A DNA stretch of 64,000 nucleotides from an uncultured Prevotellaceae bacterium (GTDB lineage: Bacteria > Bacteroidota > Bacteroidia > Bacteroidales > Bacteroidaceae), in the NCBI GenBank assembly GCA_947176895.1, contig CAMWSK010000008.1, forward strand, positions 23,699 to 87,698, in the 5' to 3' direction. Below the pieces are notes generated by a model, which was not told the origin of the DNA, did no database searches, and was given only the letters and a program-made list of their open reading frames with translations. Numbering within the stretch: the first letter of the stretch is position 1; every line of letters starts with the position of its first letter. Shown in pieces: positions 1-8,815 of the stretch. Made by a program: the position numbers and the translations under genes.

Positions 1-1913
1 AGTCGTCATTCTTTGATCCCGACGGAAATCCCACGGATTGCCAGGATGGCAACTCCGCCAATACGTTGGTGAACGATGAGCATGGAAATGTGCTTGAGGC
101 GTGGTTCTATGGCAAGGATGGGAAGCTATGCGAGATTTCATCCGGCAGTGCCGGCATGAAGGCGGAGTATGACTCTGTCGGCAATCAAATCAAGGTGGTA
201 AACTACGGTACCGATAAACAGCCATGTGTGGGTAGCGATGGTACTTACGGAACATTGACCGAGTATGACGACCGTAATCTGGTGGTTAAAACCACATCCT
301 TGGGCGCGGACTTACAGCCGGCTCCCGGCAATAACAACGTTATCATAGCGAAATATGATTACGACAAACGCGGTAATACCACAAAGGTCTCGTTCTATAA
401 TGCGGGTGACAGCATTTTGCGTCTTTCTCATGAAGGATGTGCGGGATGGAATGACATCTATGATGACAATGGGAATCATCTTGAAAGAAACTTCTTCGGG
501 ACAGACGGCCAACCGATTCTTCCGGCGGGAATACATTATGCGAAGGTAAAATATACGTATGACGAGAACGGTAATCTGAAATCCTCCAGGTATTATAATT
601 TGCAGGGTTCGTTGACTGCCGTAAACGGCGTTGCCGGAAGAGATTACAAGAATGACAAACGAGGGAATACATTGGAGGAAACCCCGATAGGCTCAAATGG
701 CAAGTTGGCCGCCAACTATCTTATTACAAAGTACAAATATGATAAGTTCGACAATATAACGGAGATATCGCTATATGACGCTTCCGGAGCCGCGACTAAT
801 TCTACTGGCATCCATAAGTATGTATATGTGTATAACAGCCGCAATCAGGAAGTTGAAGAAAGCTACTATGGCACGAACGGTGCATTAGTTCTGTCCAACG
901 AGACAAAAACCGCCATCCTCAAGAATGAATATAATAGCAAGGGCGAACGTGTAAAGGCATTCTATTTCGGAACCGACCGCAAACCATGTAAATCAAAAGA
1001 GGGGTGGAGTAGCTCTACGTATGAATATGACGCTTTTGGCAATATTGTCAAACAATGTTTCTTTGGTGTAGACGGCAAACCGACAAATCCTGTTGATATG
1101 GTTCCGGTGGGCATAGCGAAATACGACAAGTGGGGTAATAAGATTTATATAGCAGCCCAGGATGGCCATGGTAAATTTATAAACCGTCCAAATGATAATT
1201 GGGCTATCAGCCGGAATGACTATGACAACAAGGGCAACAAGCTCTCACAGTCATATTACAATCCGCAGGACAAACCTACTTTGTCTTCTGACGGCTACCA
1301 CAAAGTCAAATATGTTTATGATAATCAAAACAGAGAGACAGAGGCTTCATATTATGGTACAGACGGGAAACCTATACTTGTAAATAACTATCATAAGGAA
1401 ACTTACAAGTATGCGGAAAACTCAGATAAGATTATCGAGAACGCGATGTTTGACAAAACCGGAAAACCCGTGAATTGCTCGGGAGGGTGGCATAGACTGG
1501 TTGTTACATACAACGAGGATGGCAATATTGCGGAAACAAAGAAATATTATCTTGCAAATGGCACGTTGCTGGCAACACAGAAGTGGAACGGAGAAGAATG
1601 GGTTCTGGTGCAAAGAGAATACATTTGGCAAGAAGGTGCTCGTGAGCTTGCTGCCGAATTGCCATACCCTTGCGGAACGGACTCTTATGGCTTGACGGTT
1701 GAATCCTTAACCATCACCGGCGAAAATTCATGTGAGTTGAAGTTTACATTCTCATACACAACCGGTCAGTTGAATGCTGATACCGTATCGAAGTTAAAGG
1801 AGGCCGTGAAAATGATGGTTGATGCGGTTGAAAGTGAATTGAGGCACAAGCCGTATGTGACAGGAAAACTTTATGACAGGAATGGGAAGATGGTCTTTTC
1901 CTACAGGAAGTAG
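1..1913 (+). CDS. YD-like repeat protein, 5'-truncated by window edge
   Basis: The reading frame is open from base 3, so the true start lies before the window; about 636 residues remain. It is built from roughly a dozen units of about 40 residues, each with a motif like FFGTDGKP or YYGTDGKP followed by KYxYDxxGN. This resembles the YD/RHS class of tyrosine- and glycine-rich beta-hairpin repeats. The last ~110 residues are not repetitive and end in GKLYDRNGKMVFSYRK. No toxin domain, lipobox or membrane segment is visible in the part present, and the signal peptide, if any, is outside the window. RHS-like repeats usually form extended or shell-like surface structures, but no function can be assigned here. 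The gene is AT-richer than its downstream neighbours and is followed by a strong hairpin terminator. Confidence 0.75.
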   Translation, partial: SSFFDPDGNPTDCQDGNSANTLVNDEHGNVLEAWFYGKDGKLCEISSGSAGMKAEYDSVGNQIKVVNYGTDKQPCVGSDGTYGTLTEYDDRNLVVKTTSLGADLQPAPGNNNVIIAKYDYDKRGNTTKVSFYNAGDSILRLSHEGCAGWNDIYDDNGNHLERNFFGTDGQPILPAGIHYAKVKYTYDENGNLKSSRYYNLQGSLTAVNGVAGRDYKNDKRGNTLEETPIGSNGKLAANYLITKYKYDKFDNITEISLYDASGAATNSTGIHKYVYVYNSRNQEVEESYYGTNGALVLSNETKTAILKNEYNSKGERVKAFYFGTDRKPCKSKEGWSSSTYEYDAFGNIVKQCFFGVDGKPTNPVDMVPVGIAKYDKWGNKIYIAAQDGHGKFINRPNDNWAISRNDYDNKGNKLSQSYYNPQDKPTLSSDGYHKVKYVYDNQNRETEASYYGTDGKPILVNNYHKETYKYAENSDKIIENAMFDKTGKPVNCSGGWHRLVVTYNEDGNIAETKKYYLANGTLLATQKWNGEEWVLVQREYIWQEGARELAAELPYPCGTDSYGLTVESLTITGENSCELKFTFSYTTGQLNADTVSKLKEAVKMMVDAVESELRHKPYVTGKLYDRNGKMVFSYRK

Positions 1914-1938
1914 AGTTATTTGTATCGTGTAAACAGAC

Positions 1939-1988
1939 TGTGTACCAAATAAGTTGACACAACAACTTATTTGGTACACAACTTTTTT
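1939..1988 (+). terminator. Rho-independent terminator
   Basis: A perfect 18-bp inverted repeat (1939-1956 and 1963-1980) with a 6-nt loop is followed by a run of six T (1983-1988). It ends the repeat-protein gene. The hairpin also lies just beyond the 3' end of the convergent minus-strand gene at 2007, so it may serve both, although the minus-strand tail is less U-rich. Confidence 0.9.
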
Positions 1989-2006
1989 GTGGCTGCGGTG
2001 CAACCG

Positions 2007-3080
2007 CTAAATCTTCAGGAATATCTTGTTGTTATACATCCACCTCAGGATGAAGAAGAGGATGAGAAAGTTGGCAAAGGTGAGCAGGGTGGGGTAGTAG
2101 TCGCCTACGTATTGCTCCAGTCCGTACATCAGCGAGTGTGCCACGCCGCGGAAGTTGACCACCTCACCGATAAGATAGGCGGTGATGGAGTTCATGCCGT
2201 AAATCTTCAGCCAGCTGAGTCCGCGGTGGTGGCCCTTGCAGTCTATCCAATAATAAAAGACGGCCATCAGCAGGAAACAATATCCTCCGGAGAGGAGCGT
2301 CATGCTACATGTCCAGATGCGTTTGATGACGGGCATCTGCAAGCCCCAGAGCAGGCCGCCGGCCGTCAGTGCCAAGCCGATGGCCAGGAGCTTCAAGGTC
2401 GTCTTCTTGCGGTTTCCAGATCCGTTCTTCATCAGGCGGCCGGCAAAGGTGCCCAGCATCACCGTGACGCCGAAGGTGAGGCTGCTCCATATCCAGGTGT
2501 ACGTGGGGTCTCCGCGATGTTCTCCCAGGATGAGGGCATCCACCTTGTTGGCAAAGTTGCCTTCGGGCGTGAAGTCGCCGCAGAAGGTCATGGGTGTCCA
2601 GTAGATGAGCAGCAGGGCTGCGGTGGCTATAATCTGCGTCCGGACGGAACAATGCAGGAGTAGGATGGAAGCAATGAGATAGCCCGAGGCGATAGCCTGC
2701 AGGGTGTTGGTATAGTATAGCAGATAGTCGGGGTTAAGCCATAAGAGGTTTCCCTGCACAATCATGCCGAAGAGGAAGAGAAGCACAAAGCGCTTGAGCA
2801 CTTTGCGGTAGATATTCAGTTTGGGAGCTCCCTTGTACTTGGAAAAGGAGAAGGGCATGGACGCACCGGTCATGAAAAGGAACAGGGGCATCACCAAGTC
2901 CCAAAAGCGAAAGCCCTCCCACACTTCGTGGTCGAGCTGGTAGAGGATGGCATCCATCCACGGTAGTCCGAGTTGTTGCCCCAAGGACAATATTACGGGT
3001 TGCAGGAAAACCAGCAGGAAGAGGTCAAAGCCGCGGAGTATATCCAAAGAGGCCAGGCGTTGCGAAGGGTTGTTTGTCAT
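2007..3080 (-). CDS. DUF5009-type polytopic membrane protein (NagX/HGSNAT-like)
   Basis: A 357-residue multi-spanning inner-membrane protein with about ten hydrophobic segments. The N-terminus has the sequence RLASLDILRGFDLFLL, followed by a loop with FMTGASMPFSFSKY. This is typical of the DUF5009 / heparan-alpha-glucosaminide N-acetyltransferase-like family, which in other bacteria is linked to acetyl transfer onto glucosamine-type sugars across the membrane. Substrate here is unknown. The gene stands alone between two terminators and is preceded by a TATCTTTG promoter element, so it is probably monocistronic. The family call is good; the acetyltransferase activity is inference. Confidence 0.8.
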   Translation of the reverse strand: MTNNPSQRLASLDILRGFDLFLLVFLQPVILSLGQQLGLPWMDAILYQLDHEVWEGFRFWDLVMPLFLFMTGASMPFSFSKYKGAPKLNIYRKVLKRFVLLFLFGMIVQGNLLWLNPDYLLYYTNTLQAIASGYLIASILLLHCSVRTQIIATAALLLIYWTPMTFCGDFTPEGNFANKVDALILGEHRGDPTYTWIWSSLTFGVTVMLGTFAGRLMKNGSGNRKKTTLKLLAIGLALTAGGLLWGLQMPVIKRIWTCSMTLLSGGYCFLLMAVFYYWIDCKGHHRGLSWLKIYGMNSITAYLIGEVVNFRGVAHSLMYGLEQYVGDYYPTLLTFANFLILFFILRWMYNNKIFLKI

Positions 3081-3118
3081 GGCGTGGGATAAGGTTTTCG
3101 GTTGAAGTGTTGTCTGTA

Positions 3119-3126
3119 CAAAGATA
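3119..3126 (-). promoter_or_regulatory. Bacteroidota -7 promoter element
   Basis: Read on minus, TATCTTTG matches the Bacteroidota -7 consensus TAnnTTTG exactly and lies 38 bases before the start codon of the DUF5009-type gene. Confidence 0.6.
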
Positions 3127-3191
3127 TGGCTTTTCCCGGAAACTTATAGGTATATGCAAGCAAATTCCTTCTGCTTACCACAATATTAAAG

Positions 3192-3246
3192 GATAAAGCA
3201 AGAAGTGCCGGGATTTATATCTTTTCCCGGCACTTCTTGCTTTATC
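3192..3246 (-). terminator. Hairpin terminator of secDF
   Basis: A perfect 22-bp inverted repeat (3192-3213 and 3225-3246) with an 11-nt loop begins 24 bases beyond the secDF stop codon. The distal tail is only weakly U-rich. Confidence 0.8.
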
Positions 3247-3269
3247 TATAGAAGCCTTATCGGCTGATT

Positions 3270-6200
3270 TTACTTGGTTGCCTTAGCTTTCTTCTTCTCA
3301 CCCATAATCAGGTAGGCGATGGGGGCGGCAACGAACATGGAGCTGAAGGTGCCGAACACAACGCCCAGAATCATGGCAAACGAGAAGCTGATGATGCTGG
3401 CAGCGCCGCTGAAGAACAAACCGATGATGAAGATGACAGCCAGCACGATGAAGGTGCTGATGCTGGTGTTCACGGTACGGTTCAGAGTGCTGTTGACGCT
3501 ATCGTTGAACAGTTGCAGGCGGTTATGCGTGGGATGCAGGCCAAGGTTCTCGCGAATACGGTCGAACACCACCACCTTGTCGTTGATACTGTAACCGATG
3601 GCGGTAAGGATGGCTCCCACGAAAGTCTGGTCGATGTCGAGCGAGAAGGGCACGATGTGGTGGAGCAAAGCGTATGCGCCCAGCACAATCATGATGTCGC
3701 ACATCAAGGCAACGATGGCTCCCACAGAGAAAGCGATGTTGCGGAAACGAATCAGAATGTAGATGAAGATGGCCAGGAACGACAGGATGATGGCCTTGTA
3801 GGCACTGTCGGTCACGTCCTTTGCCATGGTGGGACCCACCTTCTGGCTGCTTTCGATGTGAGCGCCCTTGCTCTCGGAGTTGGTGAAGTCCTCGATGCTT
3901 ACGGTCTCGTCGATAACCTTCGAGGCCAACAGGGTGTTGTAAATCTTCTGCTCGATTTCCTGGTCAACCTCCAGGCCCACCTCGTCAATCTTGTAGTTGG
4001 TAGATACGCGAATCTTGTTACCTGCGCTACCCACCACAATCACGCTGGCCTGGCCGTCGAAAGCCTCTTCCATCTGGTTGTTGATGGCATCTGCACTGAC
4101 GGTGTTCTCGAAGGCAACCACATAGTTGCGTCCGCCGCTGAAGTCGATACCTTTGCTGAAGCCACGGAAGAAGATGCCGCAGATGCTGATGACAACCAAT
4201 GCGCCGAACACGCCGAAGCTCTTCTTATAGCTCTGTATGAACTTGAAGTTGTTGTTCTTGAAGCTCAGTTTCTCGCCCACAGGAGTGCGGAAGGTGAGGT
4301 TGAGCCACTTGTCCTTCTTGTGCATATAGGCAAACACGATGCGGGTAAGGAACACTGCGGTGAAGAAGCTGATGCAGATGCCGATACCCAGCGTGGTGGC
4401 GAAGCCGCGAACGGGACCCGAACCGAAGTGGTAGAGGATGATGGCGGTAATCAGAGATGTCAGGTTACTGTCGAAGATGGCGCTGAAAGCGTTGCTGTAA
4501 CCGGCGGCCAAAGCCTCACGAACACCTCTTCCCTGAGCCAGTTCTTCCTTGGTGCGCTCATAGATAAGCACGTTGGCGTCCACGGCCATACCCAGGGTGA
4601 GCACCATACCGGCGATACCCGTCATGGTGAGGGCGGCCTGGAAACTGGTGAGGACACCCACGGTGAAGAAGAGGTTGAGCAGCAGGGCGCAGTTGGCGAC
4701 CATACCGGCCGTGAAGCCATACATCATTATCATATAGCCCATCAGCAGGATGAAGGCGATGATACAGCTGTAGACGCCCATCTGAATGGATTCGGCACCC
4801 AAAGAGGGACCCACCACTTCATAGCTCTCGATTGTTGAGGGAGCGGGCATCTTACCGCTCTTCAGCACATTGGCCAGGTCTTTGGTCTCCTCCACGGTGA
4901 AATGGCCGGAAATCTCGGTGCTGCCGCCGGGAATCTCGCCGTTAACGACGGGAGCGCTGTAGACGGCGTTGTCCAGCACGATGGCCACACAGCGGCCTAC
5001 GTTGTTCTTGGTCAGCATCTGCCAGCGACGTGCACCCTCGCTGTGCATCTTCATGGTCACCACGGGGTTGCTGTTTTGGCCGAAGGCGTCCGTGGCGTCT
5101 GTGATAACATCGCCCGACATGGCGGGAGTATGGTTTCCCTTAGAGGAGCGCAACGCATAGAGTTGGAAGAACTCCTCACCGCTCTCTGCATTCACGTTGC
5201 CCTTCACGTCCCAGGCCAGATACAGGTCGGCGGGAAGAATCTGCTGTGCGGAGGGAGTCGTGAGCAGGCTGTCGATGATAGCCATATCGCGTTTCTTGGC
5301 AACGCCCACCACGCAACCGCCGTTGGTCTGGAAGACGCTGAGGCGGGAGAACAAGGGATGGTCGGCCATATTGGCGGGAGTCTGTACGGCTGCGTCGGTG
5401 CCGGCTATCATCTGGTCGGCTGTCAGCTCGCTTCCCGTGGCTGTCGTGTCGGCAACAATGGTGTCATTGGTGGCAACGGTTGTGTTCTTGGCGGCAACGA
5501 TTTGTTGGTCATTGTCGCTGTCGGCCAACTGGCGGTCCAAATCAACCAGATAGTTCAGCACATCCTGCACCTCATAGGTTTCCCAGATCTCCAGATTGGC
5601 GCTACCCTCGAGCAGTTTGCTTACACGGTCGCGGTCGCGGTCTTTCACGCCGGGCAACTCAACCATGATACGTCCCAGGTCGCCGTCCAGCTTCTGGATG
5701 TTGGGCTGAGCCACACCAAATTGGTCGACACGTGCACGCACCACCAGGTAGGCGTTGTCCACAGCCTCCTGGGCATTCTCGCGCAACGCGCTGATTACTT
5801 CGGCATCGGTGCTGTTGGGTTTCACTTTGTTCATTTGTGCGGTGGCGAACACGGTAGCCAGTTTGCCCTCTCCGGCAATGGCCTGGAAGTTCTTGGCGAA
5901 AGCGTCCACATAGTCACCGCCGTTCTTCGTTTCCTCGTTGGCCTTTTTCAAAGCCTCGGCGAAAGCCGTGTTGGTGGTCTCCTTGTGGTCGCTGAGGCTT
6001 TTGAACACCTCGTCGATGCCCACTTTCAACACTACGTTCATACCGCCCTTGAGGTCCAAGCCCAAGCCCAAGCCCAACGAACGGCACTCCTTCAGTGTCT
6101 TTTTCATGATACCGATGTTCCAGACGGTCTTGTTGTCAAGAGAGTCCAGGTAACGTCTTGCGGCTTCTTCGCCTTGAGCTTCTGCAATCTCCTGAGCTTT

Positions 6201-6299
6201 GCCGTCGTGATGGTTTACGACCAACGTGAAGCTCATGTAAAACAGACAGATAGCCGTAAGCAAGCCTGCGATAAGTGCTACAAATCCTTTGTTTTGCAT
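3270..6299 (-). CDS. secDF: Protein translocase SecDF (fused SecD-SecF)
   Basis: A 1009-residue fusion of SecD and SecF, as is usual in Bacteroidota. These RND-family proteins use the proton-motive force to pull proteins across the inner membrane after SecA/SecYEG. Residues ~7-27 form TM1. The SecD signature LGLDLKGG is at 79-86, followed by a large periplasmic P1 domain of about 450 residues and then five TM helices. The SecF half starts with a TM near 690, carries GIDFSGG at ~717-723, and has the conserved DKVVVFDRIREN near 905. A low-complexity stretch rich in T, D and A at ~270-300 is an insertion in P1. The gene is monocistronic, with a TATCTTTG element about 70 bases upstream and a strong terminator downstream. 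Confidence 0.97.
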   Translation of the reverse strand: MQNKGFVALIAGLLTAICLFYMSFTLVVNHHDGKAQEIAEAQGEEAARRYLDSLDNKTVWNIGIMKKTLKECRSLGLGLGLDLKGGMNVVLKVGIDEVFKSLSDHKETTNTAFAEALKKANEETKNGGDYVDAFAKNFQAIAGEGKLATVFATAQMNKVKPNSTDAEVISALRENAQEAVDNAYLVVRARVDQFGVAQPNIQKLDGDLGRIMVELPGVKDRDRDRVSKLLEGSANLEIWETYEVQDVLNYLVDLDRQLADSDNDQQIVAAKNTTVATNDTIVADTTATGSELTADQMIAGTDAAVQTPANMADHPLFSRLSVFQTNGGCVVGVAKKRDMAIIDSLLTTPSAQQILPADLYLAWDVKGNVNAESGEEFFQLYALRSSKGNHTPAMSGDVITDATDAFGQNSNPVVTMKMHSEGARRWQMLTKNNVGRCVAIVLDNAVYSAPVVNGEIPGGSTEISGHFTVEETKDLANVLKSGKMPAPSTIESYEVVGPSLGAESIQMGVYSCIIAFILLMGYMIMMYGFTAGMVANCALLLNLFFTVGVLTSFQAALTMTGIAGMVLTLGMAVDANVLIYERTKEELAQGRGVREALAAGYSNAFSAIFDSNLTSLITAIILYHFGSGPVRGFATTLGIGICISFFTAVFLTRIVFAYMHKKDKWLNLTFRTPVGEKLSFKNNNFKFIQSYKKSFGVFGALVVISICGIFFRGFSKGIDFSGGRNYVVAFENTVSADAINNQMEEAFDGQASVIVVGSAGNKIRVSTNYKIDEVGLEVDQEIEQKIYNTLLASKVIDETVSIEDFTNSESKGAHIESSQKVGPTMAKDVTDSAYKAIILSFLAIFIYILIRFRNIAFSVGAIVALMCDIMIVLGAYALLHHIVPFSLDIDQTFVGAILTAIGYSINDKVVVFDRIRENLGLHPTHNRLQLFNDSVNSTLNRTVNTSISTFIVLAVIFIIGLFFSGAASIISFSFAMILGVVFGTFSSMFVAAPIAYLIMGEKKKAKATK

Positions 6300-6367
6300 T
6301 GTTTGATTTTTATGTTTTTATTTGTTCGTTTCAGAGGGTTTTGGGCTAAAAAGCACACATATCGGCG

Positions 6368-6375
6368 CAAAGATA
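6368..6375 (-). promoter_or_regulatory. -7 promoter element of secDF
   Basis: TATCTTTG on the minus strand, 69 bases before the secDF ATG. It is an exact TAnnTTTG match. No clear TTTG -33 box was seen at the usual 19-21 nt spacing. Confidence 0.55.
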
Positions 6376-6560
6376 CACAATTATTTATAACTAACGACCA
6401 TAAATGTGTGAAAAACTTAATGCTTTTCCTGCAAAACGTGGGCTTGAACGTGCTTTTTTTGAGATGAAAAAGTATATGGAAGTGGGGCTTTCCAAGGGGA
6501 AAACCAAGAGTTAACGCATGTTAATTCCGGATGTGTCGTTTGAATCGTTGCGATGGGTTG

Positions 6561-6668
6561 AAAATACATCGCGATATTTCGGTGAATGCATCGCAATGTT
6601 TCGATAAAAACATCGCGATGTTTTTTGAAAACGTCTTCATGTTTTTGGTGAAACATCACGATGTTTTT
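6561..6668. repeat. Cluster A of ~22-bp imperfect palindromes
   Basis: In the 483-base gap between the EEP-fold gene and secDF there are five consecutive units, at about 6561-6580, 6581-6602, 6603-6627, 6628-6650 and 6651-6668. Each is a small inverted repeat of the type AAACATCGCGATGTTT or a variant, separated by short A/T/G runs. Related clusters occur at four other intergenic sites of this window. In this cluster the central bases are mostly CGCG-like rather than GAAC-like. The rest of the gap holds the secDF promoter and otherwise nothing I recognise. Confidence 0.75.
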
Positions 6669-6782
6669 CATGAGTTTGCAATCGTTTGATTACAAATTGG
6701 TTGTGGTTTTCCGGCTTTCAGTACGAAGAGCGATGGGAAAAACGTGCGCGGTTTTGGTGAAAAGAACAAGAATTAATGGTTG

Positions 6783-7886
6783 TTAACGCTTGTTTTCCTG
6801 CCTTCGCAACGATACGATTTGGGGGTTGTGGTCGGAGAAGGGGGAGTGCTGTTCTATTTCCACCGATAGCGTGGTCCAGTTGTCGCTATGGAAGAAATGG
6901 TCGATGCGGAAATAGAAGAAGCGTTCGTTAAAGCTGACTCCTATGCCGTTTCCCGCATTGCGGTAGGCGTTCTGCAGACGTTTGTCCACTTGTTGGTAGG
7001 CATAGGAAATGGGGGTGTCGTTAAAGTCTCCGCAAACGATGACGGGGTGCCCTTGGGGAAGAGAGTCGAGCAATTGGGTTATGCAGTCGGTTTGTGCGGC
7101 TCTCATCCGGGCGGATCTGGCTAATTTCCCCCATAGCGTTCGTGCCTTTCTTATGGTTTGCCTGTCAATATGATTCTCCATGGCGGCCCGGCCGTCGGCC
7201 CGGTCTTCTTTGGTGATCAGGTTGCTCTCCAGGTGGCAGTTGACGATGGTCACGGTGTCGGCATCTGCCAATACGTCCACCACGAAGATGCCGTTGGCGT
7301 GGCCGGTGGGGGCATCGGGCGACCATGAATGCAGGATGGGGAAACGGCTGTACACGACCCGTCCGTTGTCGGCGGCCTTCTTGTAGCCTCGTTGGGACAG
7401 AAACGAGTCGACGTGGTCGACCATCTTGCCCCCATATTCTTCCTGAAAGACCATCAGGTCGGCGTTCCAGGACTTGATTTTCTCGTCGAACTCGTCCATC
7501 TTGTCGTCCACCCGATAGAAGGCCTGCATGTTCCACGAAACGACTTTCAGGTCGCTTTCATCCTTATTGGCTCCGATGTTTATGGGGTGGTAGTCCATGA
7601 TAAAGTTCCATACCAGCCCCATTCCCAGGATGGGTATCCATAAGTAGCGCCAATTGACAAAAATCCAAAGAAAAAGGAAGACAAGGTTCAGGAGCAGGAC
7701 GATGGGAAACGCAAGTCCGGCCACCGTGATAACGCTATAGTGGGAGGGGGGGAGATACGTGGTGCCGCAAACCGTCCACAGCAACAGCAGGGCAACGATG
7801 TTTGCCCCAAGCATGACTCTGGAAAAGGCCTGTCGGATGGTGGCGAATCTTGTAGCGCTTCGTTTCACGCCCTGTGACTTACTCAT
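6783..7886 (-). CDS. Membrane-anchored endonuclease/exonuclease/phosphatase-family protein
   Basis: A 367-residue protein. Three hydrophobic helices lie within residues ~25-100, followed by an EEP-fold catalytic domain. Visible active-site elements are VVSWNMQAF (Asn119), VFQEE (Glu149/150, metal binding), CGDFNDTP (Asp-Asn pair, around 285) and the C-terminal SDHNP (His353). Members of this fold cleave phosphodiesters in nucleic acids, inositol phosphates or sphingomyelin; the membrane-anchored Bacteroidales type is not characterised to my knowledge. The start overlaps the end of the rhomboid gene by 8 bases, so the two are co-transcribed from the promoter at 8734-8741. Confidence 0.88.
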   Translation of the reverse strand: MSKSQGVKRSATRFATIRQAFSRVMLGANIVALLLLWTVCGTTYLPPSHYSVITVAGLAFPIVLLLNLVFLFLWIFVNWRYLWIPILGMGLVWNFIMDYHPINIGANKDESDLKVVSWNMQAFYRVDDKMDEFDEKIKSWNADLMVFQEEYGGKMVDHVDSFLSQRGYKKAADNGRVVYSRFPILHSWSPDAPTGHANGIFVVDVLADADTVTIVNCHLESNLITKEDRADGRAAMENHIDRQTIRKARTLWGKLARSARMRAAQTDCITQLLDSLPQGHPVIVCGDFNDTPISYAYQQVDKRLQNAYRNAGNGIGVSFNERFFYFRIDHFFHSDNWTTLSVEIEQHSPFSDHNPQIVSLRRQENKR

Positions 7887-8703
7887 TGCTGGCCTCGAAA
7901 AGCTTTTTCTTTTCTTCTTCCGTCAGGCTGCCATATCCGTGATTTCTGACCTTCTGCAGAATACGGTCCACCTCTTCCTGCCGTGCTTTTCGTTGTGCGT
8001 TGTAATCAATCTCGCTGCCGCCACGCGTGGTCCGGCGTGTTGTGGAGGAGCGTGTCGGCTTCTTTGGCTTCCGGAATTGGAATGGCTGCCGGGGCTTTTT
8101 CCAATAAACAAGCAAAAGCCAGGCGAAAAGCATACCCCCCAGGTGGGCCATGTGGGCGACATTGTCGGCGGCACGTCCCAGCAGGCTGAAGACCTCTATG
8201 GCGGCGTATCCGGCAATCAGGTACTTGGCTTTGATGGGGAAGGGGAAAGGGATGATAAACAGGCGTTGGTCGGGGAAAGTGTAGCCGAAAGAGAGCAGGA
8301 TGCCATAGATGGCGCCCGAGGCACCCACCGTGAGCCATCCGTTGAGAGCCTCTGCGGGATAGCTGGACAGTTCGCTGTTGGTGTAGTAAATGTATTGCGC
8401 CAGCTCTTGCATCAGGCCGGCTCCGATGCCGCACACCATGTACAGGATAAGGAAACGCTTGGGACCCAGCACCTGCTCCATGACGCGGCCGAACATCCAC
8501 AGGGCGAACATGTTGAAAAGCAAATGGGTGAAGCTGGCATGCAAAAACATATAGCTTACGAACTGGTAGGGCGAGAAGTGGGATGCCATGAAGAAGTGGA
8601 GCCCGAACAGACCCTCAAGGTTGACGGAACTGAATGCCGAGAACAGAAATACCGCAACATTGATGAGCAGAAGGTTTTTGGTTATGGGAGGCATAGGGTT
8701 CAT
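7879..8703 (-). CDS. Rhomboid family intramembrane serine protease
   Basis: A 274-residue polytopic protease. Hydrophobic helices span residues ~8-200, followed by a basic cytoplasmic tail. The catalytic Ser is in GASG (Ser129) and the catalytic His in AHLGG (His187); the HxxxN motif of helix 2 is present (His60, Asn64). Rhomboids cut single-pass membrane proteins inside the bilayer; the substrate is unknown. The frame is open further upstream, but the -7 element TACTTTTG sits at 8734-8741, so a start at 8736 would lie inside the promoter. The ATG at 8703 is therefore preferred. It is the first gene of a two-gene operon with the EEP-fold gene and is divergent from argS. Confidence 0.9.
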   Translation of the reverse strand: MNPMPPITKNLLLINVAVFLFSAFSSVNLEGLFGLHFFMASHFSPYQFVSYMFLHASFTHLLFNMFALWMFGRVMEQVLGPKRFLILYMVCGIGAGLMQELAQYIYYTNSELSSYPAEALNGWLTVGASGAIYGILLSFGYTFPDQRLFIIPFPFPIKAKYLIAGYAAIEVFSLLGRAADNVAHMAHLGGMLFAWLLLVYWKKPRQPFQFRKPKKPTRSSTTRRTTRGGSEIDYNAQRKARQEEVDRILQKVRNHGYGSLTEEEKKKLFEASNE

Positions 8704-8733
8704 GTGCGTACACTTTTTTTGTTGAAATGATTG

Positions 8734-8741
8734 CAAAAGTA
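8734..8741 (-). promoter_or_regulatory. -7 promoter element of the rhomboid operon
   Basis: TACTTTTG on minus, matching TAnnTTTG. It is placed 31 bases before the chosen ATG at 8703 and rules out longer versions of the rhomboid protein. Confidence 0.6.
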
Positions 8742-8784
8742 CGTAAATTCCTATTACTAAAAGGTGTATTTAGGCTTTTTTTCG

Positions 8785-8792
8785 TACCTTTG
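8785..8792 (+). promoter_or_regulatory. -7 promoter element of argS
   Basis: TACCTTTG, an exact TAnnTTTG match, 23 bases before the argS ATG. It is the probable start of the six-gene argS-to-licD transcription unit. Confidence 0.65.
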
Positions 8793-8815
8793 CACTTCGT
8801 TAAAGACAAAAACAA

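Noticed and set aside
4902..6467. A 521-residue open frame on plus opposite secDF
   Set aside because: It mirrors secDF codons on the other strand, has low-complexity His/Val/Gly-rich composition with no domain, and secDF is certain. Similar long antisense frames lie opposite argS (9185-11083), the SusD region (43147-45384) and cas9 (57372-58829); all are codon-bias shadows.
6561..6668. Palindrome cluster A as a CRISPR array
   Set aside because: Units are only ~22 bp, directly adjacent, imperfect, and have no unique spacers of constant length.
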